From: Antedon mediterranea | Taxonomy: Eukaryota; Echinodermata; Crinoidea; Comatulida; Antedonidae | Reading direction: 5' to 3' | Assembly (NCBI RefSeq): GCF_964355755.1 | Contig: NC_092674.1 | Coordinates: forward strand, 17,243,001-17,307,000 | Length of the DNA: 64,000 nt | Shown here: positions 12,342-22,735 of the stretch, in pieces | Numbering within the stretch: position 1 is the stretch's first letter | Layout of the letters: each line of letters starts with the position of its first letter | Program-made: the position numbers and the translations under genes | Notes under the pieces: model-generated | What the model saw: the letters and a program-made list of their open reading frames with translations, nothing else | What the model was told of the DNA's origin: nothing | Database searches by the model: none

Positions 12342-13832
12342 ATGGCTACGTTTCGACATACCGGTTTGCCTACTCTATTAGTGATCCTGCTGGCGGCGAT
12401 AACAAAATGGAATGCCAGGGACGTCCAGAGAAATTCCAATGATTTGCGTACAAGCAGTCCGTTTAAGGAATTCTTCACTAGCCAACATGGAATCACAGCA
12501 CTTAAATTATGTTCTACGTCATACTTTGAAAAGGTATATCCACGCAGACACGGTCACGGAGGAAAAACTAAAACACGGGCAATACGACTTGGAGTTTTAT
12601 TGAGACATTTTGCGTTTATGATTCTTGTTTTAAGTGGAGATATATCGTCTAACCCTGGACCCACAACTTGTGATCCATGTGGGCTGTGTTCAGGATCTGT
12701 GAAATCAAATCAACGAGGTATCTGCTGCGATGGATGTGACTCATGGTACCACATTAAATGTGCGAATATCTCTATTAAAGAATACAATCGCCTTGCCAAA
12801 TCGGATTCGGACTGGCATTGCTACTCATGTATGGTACCTATCTTCAGTGATTCATTATTTGAAGATGATACTATTAATATATCTGATGTTTCGTACACGG
12901 AGTTGTTAAATGCCAATTTGGAAAACGAGGATAGGCTGCTCAACGAGTTGGAATGTAAACTTCTTTGTGGTAAGGGTTTGATATTTATTCACCTTAACGT
13001 TAGAAGTTTACGTAACAAAATCGATCAAATTCGAGATATTGCAAAAAATACGAACGCATCAGTCATTGCAATAAGTGAGTCGTGGCTCGATGATTCAATC
13101 AATGATGCTGAAATAAAAATTGAAAATTTCTCAATAGAAAGGAAAGACAGAAATGGAAAAGGGGGTGGAGTGTGTTTATATATACGCAATACTATTTCAT
13201 ACTCAGTCAGAAATGATTTGGACAGAGAGGATATCGAATGCAAATGGATTGATATAATTTTGCCAAAGTCGAAGCCAATTTTAACCGGTGTTTGCTATCG
13301 CCCACCAAAACAAGGTACATTTTTTAACTGTTTAGAAAACCTGCTTATGACTGTTGGAAACTTCATTGCTCAAGAAATTATTATTCTTGGAGACTTTAAT
13401 GTAAATGTTTTAAATTGTAATCGTAACAACTATGAGTCAGTGACTAACTTCTGTAATATTTTTGGTCTTGAACAACTTATCACTGAACCAACTAGGATCA
13501 GTGATAACAATAGCTCAGCAATAGATTTGATCGTTGCCAGTGATCCTTTAAAAATTAAGGCCAGTGGAGTAATTCCTATTGGACTAAGTGATCACTTTTT
13601 AACGTTTTGTAGAAGAAAACGGACTAATATCATTTCTGGCATACACAGAACAATTGATGTTAGATCAATGAAAAATTACAGTTCTGATTCACTGACTCAT
13701 ATGCTTAATAGTATTGACTGGTCAGATTGTATTAGTTTAACTTGTGTTCAATCTTCATGGGATACATTTAAAGATAAGTTTCTGCGTATAATTGATTCAA
13801 TTGCTCCTAAAAAAAAGTTAGGGTTAAAGTAA
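12342..13832 (+). pseudogene. LINE ORF, N-terminal part: hydrophobic leader, 2A-like peptide, PHD finger, endonuclease
   Basis: 496 codons from ATG to a stop reached after a frameshift. Residues ~9-21 are hydrophobic, like a signal peptide. Residues ~98-107 read SGDISSNPGP after a leucine-rich run, the 2A ribosome-skipping motif with the NPG/P break at codons 12,651-12,662. Residues ~110-164 form a C4HC3 PHD finger (CDGCDSWYH, then DWHCYSC). From residue ~208 the endonuclease motifs follow: LNVRSLRNK, ISESWL, YRPP, ILGDFNVN, SAIDLI and LSDHF. The frame is lost in an eight-A run at 13,809-13,816. 2A peptides at this position are known in APE-type LINEs of sea urchin, amphioxus and molluscs. 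By analogy the skip would release a ~106-residue leader from the PHD-endonuclease-RT protein. Confidence 0.85.
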
Positions 13833-15100
13833 AAGATCAACCATGGTTTGACTCCGAATTAAGAGATCTTAGGCAAAGAGACAAAATGTTAATTAGATAT
13901 CGTAGTACAAAGGATGTGATGCATCTCAAAGGTTTTAGAAAACTCCGAAATAGTGTAAATTATAAAATTAAAAAAGCTAAAGTAAATTTTTATTCTGAAC
14001 AACTTCAAGAAAATAAATACAAACCAAAACAATTATGGAAAGTTCTTAAAGGTCTTGGAACCTCTAAATCAAATAATAATGACAAGAAACAGGTTAGTCT
14101 TGAGATCAACAATGAATATGTTCATGATAAGAAAGAAGTTGCTGAAGAGTTTAATTCGTACTTCACCAACGTTGCTGGAGAGCTAGTAAACAAACTTGAC
14201 CCTCCTAGTAATACTTATAACTTGGAACATGTCAATGTCTTTTACAGTAGCAAAGGTGTCTTTCCTAATGATTTTTCTTTCATAGAATTATCTGAAGATA
14301 ATGTTCTTAAAGCTTTGACACAATTATCGACGAGTAAAGCTACCGGAATAGATACTCTACCAGCCAAATTCTTCAAAGATGGGGCTTCTGCAATAGCAAA
14401 ACCATTAACTCATATTATTAAGTTGTCCTTCACATCCGGTATTGTACCCAAAGAATGGAAATTAGCGAGAGTCATCCCAATTCACAAAAAGGGTAGTAAA
14501 ACGGTGGTAGGTAACTATCGTCCGGTGTCTATACTCTCGGCTTTTTCTAAAGTTGTTGAAAGACTAGTACATGACCAATTGATGGAATACCTTAATTCTA
14601 AATCACTTATCTATGATTTCCAATGTGGGTTCCGAGCAAATTTTTCGACAGATCTTTGTTTAATTCACCTAACTGACCATATTAAAAAGAATTGGGATAA
14701 AGGTAATTTAACAGGTATGATAGTCTTAGACCTACAAAAGGCTTTCGATACTGTAGACCATCAGATTTTACTAGGCAAAATGAGAGCATTAGGATTGTCC
14801 CAAACAGTAATAGGTTGGTTTAAATCATATTTAACAGATAGATGGCAGGTAGTTGATAATTGTGGTACTCTTTCAACGTGGAAAAAAATAACATGTGGGG
14901 TCCCTCAGGGGTCAATATTGGGCCCACTGTTGTTCTTAATGTATGTGAATGATATGGAATCTGCATTGAGTAGTAAACTGCTCCTTTATGCCGATGATTC
15001 TGCTATAGTTGTATCTGATAAAAGTGTCGCCAATATACAAAATGTATTGTCAAAAGAATTAAAATCTATTAATTCTTGGTTATTAGATAATAGATTGTAA
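13811..15100 (+). pseudogene. LINE ORF, reverse transcriptase part
   Basis: Open from just after the A8 run (frame +2 instead of the upstream frame) to a TAA at 15,098-15,100. RT motifs occur in order: RVIPIHKKG and NYRPVSILS, GFRANFSTDLC, VLDLQKAFDTVDH (motif A), GVPQGSILGPLLFL (motif B) and LLYADDSA (motif C, YADD). The TAA lies where related elements continue into a LHLGKT block, so it is a simple nonsense change. Catalytic aspartates are present. There is no independent ribosome entry signal, so this is the central part of one polyprotein. Confidence 0.85.
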
Positions 15101-15837
15101 TTGCATCTAGGCAAAACGTATTCAATTCTATTTGGATCTAAACGTAAACTCAGAAATCAACAAGAATTGAAAGTTACATGCAATGATTATATAATCACAA
15201 ACAAACCTACAGTAAGTTATCTAGGACTTGAACTCGATAACAATCTAGCTGGAGATTATATAGGTAAATCAGTTATAAAGAAAGTAAACTCAAGGGTAAA
15301 ATTTTTATATAGAAATAGAAAGTATTTAACTTTCAGAGATCTTAAGTTACTAGCAAATAGTTTGGTGTTATGCCTTTATGATTATGCTTGTAGCGTGTGG
15401 TACTCTGGATTAAAAAAAACATTAAAAGTTAAATTGCAAACTGCACAAAATAAGACGGTCAGATGTATTCTTGGTCTTGAACCAAGGGATCACATTGGGG
15501 CTAATGAATTAAACAAACTGAATTGGCTCCCAGTAGACTTAAGAGTTAAACAGATAAAACTTTGTCACATGTATCGTATTACTAATGGATTAAGCCCTAC
15601 GTTTAAGAATGATGGTATTAGTAGAGCAAATGTAATTCACAAGTACAATACTAGATTTGCAACTCAATCAATTTATAGACCATATATATAGGTAACCACT
15701 CCCAAACAACCTTTGTTAACACGGCAATAACGTCATGGAATCACCTGCCAAAATTGATACAGTGTTCAGAAACCATCAATCAATTCAAAAGAAATATCAG
15801 GAAACATCTCAAAGAGGTTATGCTTGAAAGATTATAA
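15101..15837 (+). pseudogene. LINE ORF, RT thumb and C-terminal region
   Basis: Continues in frame after the TAA at 15,098. It starts LHLGKT and contains SYLGLELDNN (motif E region), an LYDYACSVWYSG block, and RVKQIKLCHMYRI, all typical of the post-RT region of CR1/L2/Rex-type elements. This frame stops at 15,691. From about 15,712 a shifted frame continues with ITSWNHLP and FKRNIRKHLK to a TAA at 15,835-15,837, the usual last motif of these proteins. One frameshift therefore separates the two pieces. Confidence 0.8.
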
Positions 15838-16032
15838 TTTATATTTATATTGTTACTACATGTGTTATTGTTTATTGTAAATGTTTATTCTTATGGTGTT
15901 TTTATCCTTAAGGGCCACAATGGAAATAAGTTTGACCTTTGGTTACTTTTTTTTGTTACCCTGAATTCATTCTTTGTATTTTTTTTATGTTGTGTTATTT
16001 TATGAATTCGAATAAAGAAATGAAAAAAATTT

Positions 16033-16200
16033 AAATTACAAATAAATGGTAATAAGCACAAAGCAAAATAAACATGTGTAAAAGTGATAATTACCGATTA
16101 CACAAAATAAGTATTTAAAAGAATAATAATAATAAGATATACTGTGTATAATTATCATATTGCGTATACAGTACTTTTCACCATAAAGTTTAAAAAAAAA
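16033..16200. other. AT-rich flank after the LINE
   Basis: AT-rich, with a short TAA run. GTATACAGTAC and AAAGTTTA just before the tRNA-like sequence match in order the sequence at 12,098-12,130. This supports a second copy of the same tRNA-derived element here. No coding signal. Confidence 0.5.
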
Positions 16201-16272
16201 GGTTTAGCCCGGGCTCGAACCAGGTACCTTCTGCGTAATGAGCAAACGTGATAACCACTACGCCAAGAAGCC
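16201..16272 (-). repeat. tRNA-like sequence right of the LINE, related to the one at 12,138
   Basis: The minus strand reads GGCGTAGTGGTTATCACG (A-box region) and GGTTCGAGCC (B-box). The anticodon stem pairs, but the loop is TCATTAC with C at the normally invariant U33 position, and the acceptor is badly mismatched. Nine T follow on the minus strand (16,192-16,200), an adequate Pol III terminator. This is a pseudogene or SINE head, not a working tRNA. Confidence 0.6.
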
Positions 16273-16532
16273 GCATATAACTACATAACGCTGTGGTGTG
16301 TGTCACACATTGTGGCTTCTTAATTAAACAAATTAATTAACAAAAAATTAAAAATCCGGCTCTATAGCTTTGAGGACATGTCCCTGTAGTATGTTCATGC
16401 CAAATCCCAGCTCAATACTACAACGAATAAGGGAGGAGTAGTACTTTAAAAATCGCACTTTTTACTCAATAGTGTCCAGATGGAGGAAGAAGAAGAGAAA
16501 ATGAGTAAGTCCTAGACTCGGGTACCCCGAGT
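16273..16532. other. Right edge of the LINE-bearing insertion
   Basis: No gene. At 16,519-16,530 the sequence GTACCCCGAGTA is the reverse complement of TACTCGGGGTAC at 12,074-12,085 near the left edge. The pair may be short terminal inverted repeats of a host element into which the LINE jumped. Satellite A resumes right after. Confidence 0.4.
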
Positions 16533-16925
16533 AAAAATATCTCACTATCAAAAACAATATTTATTTTCAATTAAAAAAAAAAGAAAAAAAATTCCTAGAG
16601 GTTCGAACCCACTACTGAGAGAACTCAAACCTGAGCATTACCGGTTACGCCACAACCCAGTAGATGAGTGAAGAGCTGATAATAGTCTATTTATATGAAA
16701 TGAATGTGATCAATCGATGAAAAATAATGCCATGCAACTTTGTTTCTGATTTTAAAAAAAGGTTCACTTGTTTAGGCTTGACAGTTGCAACCCTCAAAAT
16801 ATCTCACTTTCAAAAACAATATTTATTTTCAATAAAAAAAAAAAAAGAAAAAAAATACACTTATAGGTTCGAACCAACTGCTGAGAGCACTCAAACCTGA
16901 GCATTACCCGTTACGCCACAAACCA
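16533..16925 (-). repeat. Satellite A resumes
   Basis: Completes the monomer broken at 12,053 and adds one more. The A-box/B-box pairs and the usual body are present. Confidence 0.85.
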
Positions 16926-17130
16926 GTAATAATAATAATAATAAATAACATTTATAAAGCGCAAGAGACAAAGCTTTCAAAGCGCTGTGTTTTCCAAGAT
17001 CTGTGCAAGTAGTAGCGTGTGATTATGCTTCTCTGAAGAGATGAGTTTTGAGTTTAGTTTTAAATGTGATTACAGATTTTGATGAGCGTATTTCGAGGGG
17101 TAGAGTGTTCCAGAGTTTTGGGGATGATTG
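16926..17130. repeat. TAA-microsatellite-headed dispersed element
   Basis: (TAA)n, then AACATTTATAAAGCGC, a CAAAGCGCTG block, GAAGAGATGAGTTTTGAG and GAGTGTTCCAGAG. It splits a satellite A monomer (CAAACCAGTA before, TAGATGACTGAAG after), so it is an insertion. The layout resembles short repeats common in marine invertebrate genomes; I cannot name the family. Confidence 0.5.
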
Positions 17131-17172
17131 ATAGATGACTGAAGAGCTGATAATAGTCTATTTCTATGAAAT
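17131..17172 (-). repeat. Remnant of satellite A before the DIRS element
   Basis: TAGATGACTGAAGAGCTGAT up to GAAATGAATGAT. It breaks exactly where DIRS coding sequence begins, marking the DIRS insertion or truncation point. Confidence 0.75.
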
Positions 17173-17177
17173 GAATG

Positions 17178-17540
17178 ATGGGCCGGTCCTGTTTAGCAAG
17201 TACAGTAATTGAAAAATCAAAGCTGTTTTCCGACTTTATCATACTCTTAATGTCTAGTCCCGCCAGCATATTGCATCTCTGCCCTGACGTTAGAGCCATC
17301 AACATGACTAGTTTATACGATAAATCCCTAAGTGACAACTTATCTAATGGCTGCATTAGAGCTAAGTAATCTAGAACAATGTTAGCGTCCCAGGTAACTG
17401 CGTACCTTGGAGCCGGAGGCCGGCAGTTAAAAACCCCTTTCATATACTTGGTAACTAGTACATGATGTGTAAGGGGTCGGTCCTCCCTGCACTGATAGTC
17501 AGTGAAGCAACATGCTAACGCTGACCTAGCCGTGTTAAGC
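17178..17540 (-). pseudogene. DIRS tyrosine recombinase, N-terminal half
   Basis: Reads TARSALACCFTDYQC, then KGVFNCRPPAPRY, LDYLALMQPLDKLSLRDLSYK, and LMALTSGQRCNMLAGLDI, the recombinase signature of DIRS elements. R in SGQR is the first catalytic arginine. The protein stops after LAKQDRP at 17,178, where satellite A begins, so the H-x-x-R and tyrosine boxes are lost. Residues beyond that point in the open frame are satellite and SINE sequence. Confidence 0.8.
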
Positions 17541-17544
17541 GAGG

Positions 17545-18055
17545 AGTAAGAAACCGTCTATACTTTGCTGCAATAGGCACCGAATAATAAGCGTCCCGGA
17601 GGTTGATGGATGACATAAAACACCCCGGCTTCATAAGCTTTATTGCCGAATCTATCGTGTCCACTTTAAAATGCCTACAAGTGACATACTCATTAAGTTC
17701 CTTAAGGTTGAAAATAACTCTATATTTACCCGGTTCTTTTTTGGGACGGATAAAGATAGGCGAAACAAAATCTCCTTTACATAGTTTGGAAATGCAATAA
17801 CCCTTTTGGCCAAAAAAGATGCAAGTTCTGAGTCAATAGCTCGTTGCTCAGCAACAGAAAATTGCGACTCTAATTGTCGATTATAGCCAGCCTGTACAGG
17901 CATAGCTTCAAATTCAATTTCACAATTGGTAAAACATGACAGAACAAAGGGATCCGTAGTGATCTCTTTCCAACGGTCCACGCAGAACCTTAATTGACCT
18001 GCAATAAAACTACCATGATTATTAAGAATTTTATCAATCTGATTAACAAAACTGA
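17545..18055 (-). pseudogene. DIRS reverse transcriptase, N-terminal part
   Basis: Starts directly after gag (VNQIDKILNNHG, FCVDRWKEITTDPFVL), followed by the conserved FLAKRVI region. A frameshift near 17,790 separates this from a frame with FVSPIFIRPKKE, FNLKELNEYV, HFKVD and SSINLRDAYYSVP; the aspartate in LRDAYY is RT motif A. Coding then ends at ~17,545, before the motif C aspartates, because of the internal deletion. It cannot be catalytic. Confidence 0.8.
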
Positions 18056-18058
18056 CCT

Positions 18059-18949
18059 CTACTCTCGATTTCCCTTTGGTTGAGCAGCCAGCCGGGCTCC
18101 CTGTCTGCGTTGGTAGGAGCCCTTTCCTCCTAAAAAAGACTGGTTTGACTGGTACCTCTGGAACCCTGAGTGACTTCCACCTCGGCTGCGGAAACCAACT
18201 CGTCTGGCTCCTTCATATGGGTGGTATCCACGACCCCGACTTCGTCTAGCACTTGATAATTTCTCGCCAAGTTTGTTTGATTTGAAGAGATCGTCTATCT
18301 GTTTGGTAACATCATCTCCAAAGAGCTCTGTGGTTATGGGAGTTGTAACCCCACAGAGTGCAACAAATCGTGCGTTAAGGTCTGGTTTTAACATCTCCCT
18401 TCGCTTCAGGTTAAACTCCCGGTTTGCAGTCAGCGCTATAACCAGTGCATGCGTCAATGTAGTTTTCAAATCACCTGAGGCCTTGTGACATGCTTGGAGC
18501 AGAGCATACATAGAGTTTACGAACAGTGCCTGCACTTTCTGCAACCCAACATCATTGGTCCTGGTAGAAGGTTTCAACTGGCCCCACACAGGTAAGTTCA
18601 CCTTGGGTGTGATTAGCATTTCACAGTTGAGTGGTCGAAGATATTTTCCAGTAAGCTCAGTCATCTTTGCAGGGGGTATCCTTCCACTAATCATGTCACT
18701 TACAATTGTAGCCAATTTATCATCCACAGCTGGCCCTGTAAGTGTGGCTGTACTAAATTCAGCTGCTAGGTCAGCAAAATCACTGGTTTGACTAGCTGTA
18801 GCTACCTCCTCTGGCCCACTTGTGTACACATCAATGCGTTGTGCTGTTTGTGCATCGGGGAGCTCATCATCCAACCACACAGGCATATAAGACTGGCCCT
18901 CATCAGGCTCCTCTGTGAAGCCAACCATATCTTTGACTTGTTGAACCAA
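18059..18949 (-). pseudogene. DIRS gag-like protein (ORF1)
   Basis: Open for 296 codons. The first codon taken is TTG, so the true start is upstream and lost, or at the ATG encoding MVGFTEEP. The middle has LRPLNCEMLITPKVNLPVWG and LQKVQALFVNSMYALLQ, the pattern of DIRS ORF1 proteins of animals. The C-terminus is rich in R, G, S and Q (RRSRGRGYHPYEG, GFRSRGGSHSGFQ), a basic, probably RNA-binding tail. It ends at TAG with the RT frame starting at once in another phase, as in other DIRS elements. Confidence 0.75.
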
Positions 18950-18952
18950 ATC

Positions 18953-19245
18953 TTACTTCATGAAAAGTTTTATCGACATGCTCAAAATGGTTTAAAACGT
19001 TTTCAAACACGATATTAAGCTATTTTGTGCAATTTGATGTTTTTGTGTGAAAAGTTTTATCGAAATGCACAAAATGGTCTAAAACGTCTCTAAATGCGAT
19101 TTGAAGCTATTTTTTACACTTTGATGTTTTTGTGTGAAAAGTTTTATCGAAATGCTCAAAATGGTCTAAAACGGTTTCAAATGTGATTTGAAGCACTTTG
19201 ATGTTTTTGTGTAACCAAGTTTCATCGAAATGCACAAAATGCACA
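18953..19245 (+). repeat. Satellite B, 87 bp monomers, forward
   Basis: Monomers of 87 bp (starts at 18,961, 19,048 and 19,135). Core: TGAAAAGTTTTATCGAAATG, AAAATGGTCTAAAACG, ATTTGAAGCTATTTTGTGCA, CTTTGATGTTTTTGTG. A second type begins AACCAAGTTTCATCGA. Orientation flips at ~19,245. Confidence 0.9.
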
Positions 19246-19871
19246 TTTAAAACCGTTTTAGAGCATTTTGAGCATTTCCATAAAACTTTTCACACAAAAA
19301 CATCAAAGTGCACAAAATAGCTACAAATCGCAATTAGAGACGTTTTAGAAAATTTTGTGCATTTCGATAAAACTTTTCACAAAAAAAACATCAAATTGCA
19401 CAAAATAGCTTAATATCGTGTTTGAAGACGTTTTAGACCATTTTGAGCATGTCGATAAAACTTTTGACACAAAAACATCAAAGTGCACAGAATAGCTTCA
19501 AATTGCATTTGGAGACGTTTTAGACCATTTTGTGCATTTCGAAAAAATGTGTTAACATAAAAAGGCCAAAGTGCTTAGAATATCTTCAAATCGCATTTGA
19601 GGACGTTTTAGACCATTATGTGCATTTCGATGAAAATCACATTTAAAACCGTTTTAGAGCATTTTGAGCATTTCGATAAAACTTTTCACACAAAAACATC
19701 AAAGTGCACAAAATGGCTTCAAATCGCATTTGAAACCGTTTTAGACCATTTTAAGCATTTCGACAAAACTTTTTCACACAAAATATCAAAGTGCTTAGAA
19801 TAGCTTCAAATTGCAATTGGAGACCTTTTAGACCATTTTGTGCATTTCGATGAAACTTGGTTACACAAAAA
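19246..19871 (-). repeat. Satellite B, reverse orientation
   Basis: The same 87 bp unit in reverse complement (CATTTCGATAAAACTTTTCA, CAAAAACATCAAAGTGCACA). It stops at five A where the TIR element begins. Confidence 0.9.
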
Positions 19872-21199
19872 CTGCCCTGTCATGAAAGAACGACTCAACT
19901 GACACATTTTTCAAAAATCACTTATTTAGCTTTTTGGGCTATTTAGGGAATAATACACCCTGTGGTATATTCAGATATTCCAAATTTTGACTAGAAATAT
20001 GAAATTTAAAATTCGAAATACCACTCAATTGCAAGTGTGTGTTACTATTGTCATGAAAGACTAACTCAACTGCAAATGTCATGAAAGACTCACTCAATTG
20101 ACATATTAACACCTATTATGTCATAGGAAACCCATTCAAGTGCACAACAATGGTGTTTACTGCACAGCAAGCTGTGTACTCAAATGTTGTTGTTTTAAAC
20201 ATTAAATAATTTGGTACTGCCCTACTAATAATTGTCAATATTTATTTTATTCAATACTCACTTTAACTTGTTTAGTTATTATTAGAGTATTAATTATATT
20301 TTTCGAATATTCAGAATTAAATACTCCGGAGAGACTACTGTATGTGAACACCATTATGCTATTATTGAATATTCTCCCTCTTAAATTAATACTTAAAACT
20401 AAAAATAAAAAATACAAGAAACATGAAAAACAATATTTTAAACTTATTTTTAGATACAAATCTATGTACACACTAAATATATACAGAAAAGGGGGAAATT
20501 TGATTGCTAACAATATAACGACGGTAGTGTCCAGCCAAAAATAATTTTAAAAATGAATGAATTATCATGCCTTAAAAGGTGTCATTATTTTGAATAACAT
20601 ATGTTCTTGTTCATTTTCCTCTAATGAAATAGTATCACATATAAATTCATTCTTTATAAGCAAAAACCCCAATTAGTCTTAGGCTTAGCTTATACCAAGC
20701 CAAAAAACGCACAGGCAGACAATGGGCTTTGGGTGCCTTATATGACGTAGACAAAATTGGCCTAGGAACATAAATCATTTAAAAAATCACTATATAACTA
20801 AGTATTATATGAACTAAAGTCTTGTTATCAAAATTATTAAATAATATAAAATGTTTTTTATATATTTTATGTTAAATTAGTACTTTCTTGAAAATACTTT
20901 TTGTAGTTGAGTTGATTCTTTCATGACAAATGCAGTTGAGTCAGTCTTTCGTGATTTTCTTGTGTAAGATTGACCAAGAATGTTATAAAAAAACAGTAAA
21001 ACTGACATATCTAAAATTAGAGTCAGTAGATTTAATAAAACTTTCTACACAATAAAGAGTACTTATATGTACTTCTAAAAGGTGTGAAAATCAGAATAAT
21101 ATTATCTACACATAAGAAGGGCTAAAACAATAACATGTTTTGTTGATTATCTCAAAACTTTGGTTTACGCAGTTGAGTCGTTCTTTCATGACGGGGCAG
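19872..21199. mobile_element. 1,328 bp non-autonomous DNA transposon with 30 bp TIRs
   Basis: Left end CTGCCCTGTCATGAAAGAAC (19,872-19,901 in full) and right end (21,170-21,199) are inverted repeats of 30 bp with one mismatch. It splits a satellite B monomer, and AAAA is present on both sides (19,868-19,871 and 21,200-21,203), fitting a 4 bp target duplication. Inside, variants of GTCATGAAAGACTCACTCAA recur two or three times near each end, as subterminal repeats. The interior is AT-rich. Open frames at 20,247-20,513 (-) and 20,344-20,544 (+) overlap each other and show no domain. Superfamily unknown. Confidence 0.85.
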
Positions 21200-21834
21200 A
21201 AAACATCAAAGTGCTTAAAATCACATTTAAAACCGTTTTAGAGCATTTTGAGCATTTTCATAAAACTTTTCACACAAAATAATCAAGGTGCACAAAATAG
21301 CTTCAAATCGCATTTGCTTTGAAAATGTTTTAGACCATTTTCAGCAATTCGACAAAACTTTTTCACATACAATTTCAAAGTGCTTAGAATAGCTTCAAAT
21401 CGCATTTAGAGACGTTTTAGACCATTTTGTGATTTCAGAAAAAACTTGTTAACATAAAAACACCAAAGTGCTTAGAAATGCTTCAAATCGCATTTGGAGA
21501 CGTTTTAGACCATTTTATGCATTTCGATGAAACTTGGTTACACAAAAACATCAAAGTGCTTAAAATCACATTTGAAACCGTTTTAGACCATTTTGAGCAT
21601 TTCGATAAAACTTTTCACAAAAAAACATCAAATTGCACAAAATAGCTTAATATCGTGTTTGAAGACGTTTTAGACCATTTTGAGCATGTTGATAAAACTT
21701 TTGACACGAAAACATCAAAGTGCACAGAATAGCTTCAAATCGCATTTGGAGACGTTTTAGACCATTTCGTGATTTTCGAAAAAATTTTTAACATAAAAAC
21801 ACCAAAGTGCTTAGAAATGCTTCAAATCACCCGA
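21200..21834 (-). repeat. Satellite B, reverse, right of the TIR element
   Basis: Continues the same reverse-oriented array after AAAACATC. It ends inside a monomer at CTTCAAATCAC. Confidence 0.9.
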
Positions 21835-22735
21835 TTCTGCTACTTTCCACAGGTGCTATCTGTAAAACTATAGCAAGTTATACACGTTGCTGTCTGCTAT
21901 AAATGCTGTACTTTTAACACACGGTACTCTGTCTGTAGCACAGTGTGTGCTGACAATTTACAATGATGTACAACCATAGGCAGGTTTTCGTACTGCCATG
22001 CAAGAATGGATAGGTGTTTTCCGCCGCTTTTAGGCCTTCTAGTCAATTATTGCTATTATTATACGAATTACAATTAGTCTAGTAGCTCATCTACCTTTTT
22101 AGCAGGGCATACTGAATATTGCAGCTAGGCTAGGCCTACTAGTCTAGCGGAAAATCAACCAATTATTTGGTTGGATACGAGTTTAGGGTGGGAAGTTAAG
22201 TACGGCATGGGTACGAGTCGACCAGGGGTGAATCGACCAGAGTACACCCGGCCGCCCTACTAGAGCATAGGCTACAGGCCTGCAGGAATGGGAAATCTGT
22301 CCTAGCTATAGGCATAGGCCTACATTGGGACGCCCAAAAAAGCCATCCTATGAGCATAAAAAGGCCTCGTAGAGCCAGACATGTTAACATATACTACACA
22401 ATACTAGTACGTCTACCATTTATTATAGTTCCATGGTACTACGGATCACTACTATCTAGGTCTAGTCTAGTAGGCTAGGGTAGGGTTCCAGTAATTTCGG
22501 TCGCGTTTTTTCAGGAGGGCATGTGAGAGGTGAGGTAGGTTAGCCCAGCTAGGCTAAACTAACATGTAAGTAGTATTCTACCATGGGATGAGAACGAGTC
22601 GGCATGGGGGTACGGGTTGATCTTTATCCGTATTCTAGGGTGCTGGTCAACCCGTAACGTACCCATGTCAACTCGTACCAAACTTGGCTAACTCGTACCC
22701 AAATAATTGGTCAACTCGTAACAATAGCTTTATAG
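21835..22735. other. ~0.9 kb non-satellite block at the centre of an inverted satellite
   Basis: Unlike its flanks: higher GC, many TAGGCCTA/CTAG words. Variants of GTACGAGTCGACC occur in both orientations (22,210; 22,590; 22,660-22,720). CCAATTATTTGG plus TACGAGTT near 22,155-22,185 recurs inverted at 22,690-22,715. No coding frame that I recognise. It separates reverse monomers from forward ones. Confidence 0.5.

Larger units (their letters stand above)
12209..16032 (+). mobile_element. CR1/L2-like non-LTR retrotransposon with 2A-like and PHD N-terminus, nearly full length
   Basis: In order: a ~130 bp 5' leader; an ATG at 12,342; a 2A-like peptide; a PHD finger; an apurinic-type endonuclease; a reverse transcriptase; a typical LINE C-terminal region; a ~190 bp 3' UTR with AATAAA at 16,011-16,016; and a short A-run at 16,023-16,029. 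There is no RNase H, as is usual for CR1/L2-type elements. The copy is dead: an A8 frameshift near 13,809, an in-frame TAA at 15,098 and a frameshift near 15,690. I see no clear target-site duplication. The clade (CR1, L2 or relative) cannot be fixed by eye. Confidence 0.85.
17173..18952 (-). mobile_element. DIRS-type tyrosine-recombinase retrotransposon, internally deleted
   Basis: On the minus strand, in order: a gag-like ORF (18,949-18,059), the start of the RT (to ~17,545), then the first half of a tyrosine recombinase (~17,540-17,178). The rest of the RT, RNase H and methyltransferase are missing, as are both ends (split or inverted repeats). The RT and recombinase parts are fused by the deletion near 17,540. 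It lies between satellite A and satellite B. Confidence 0.8.

Noticed and set aside
13809-13816. Programmed ribosomal frameshift at the A8 run in the LINE
   Set aside because: Endonuclease and RT are normally in one frame in this type of element, and the copy has other lesions; a simple indel is more likely. It would need conservation in other copies.
20247-20513. 88-codon minus-strand ORF as transposase of the TIR element
   Set aside because: Low-complexity hydrophobic sequence in AT-rich DNA, overlapped by another frame, no motif.
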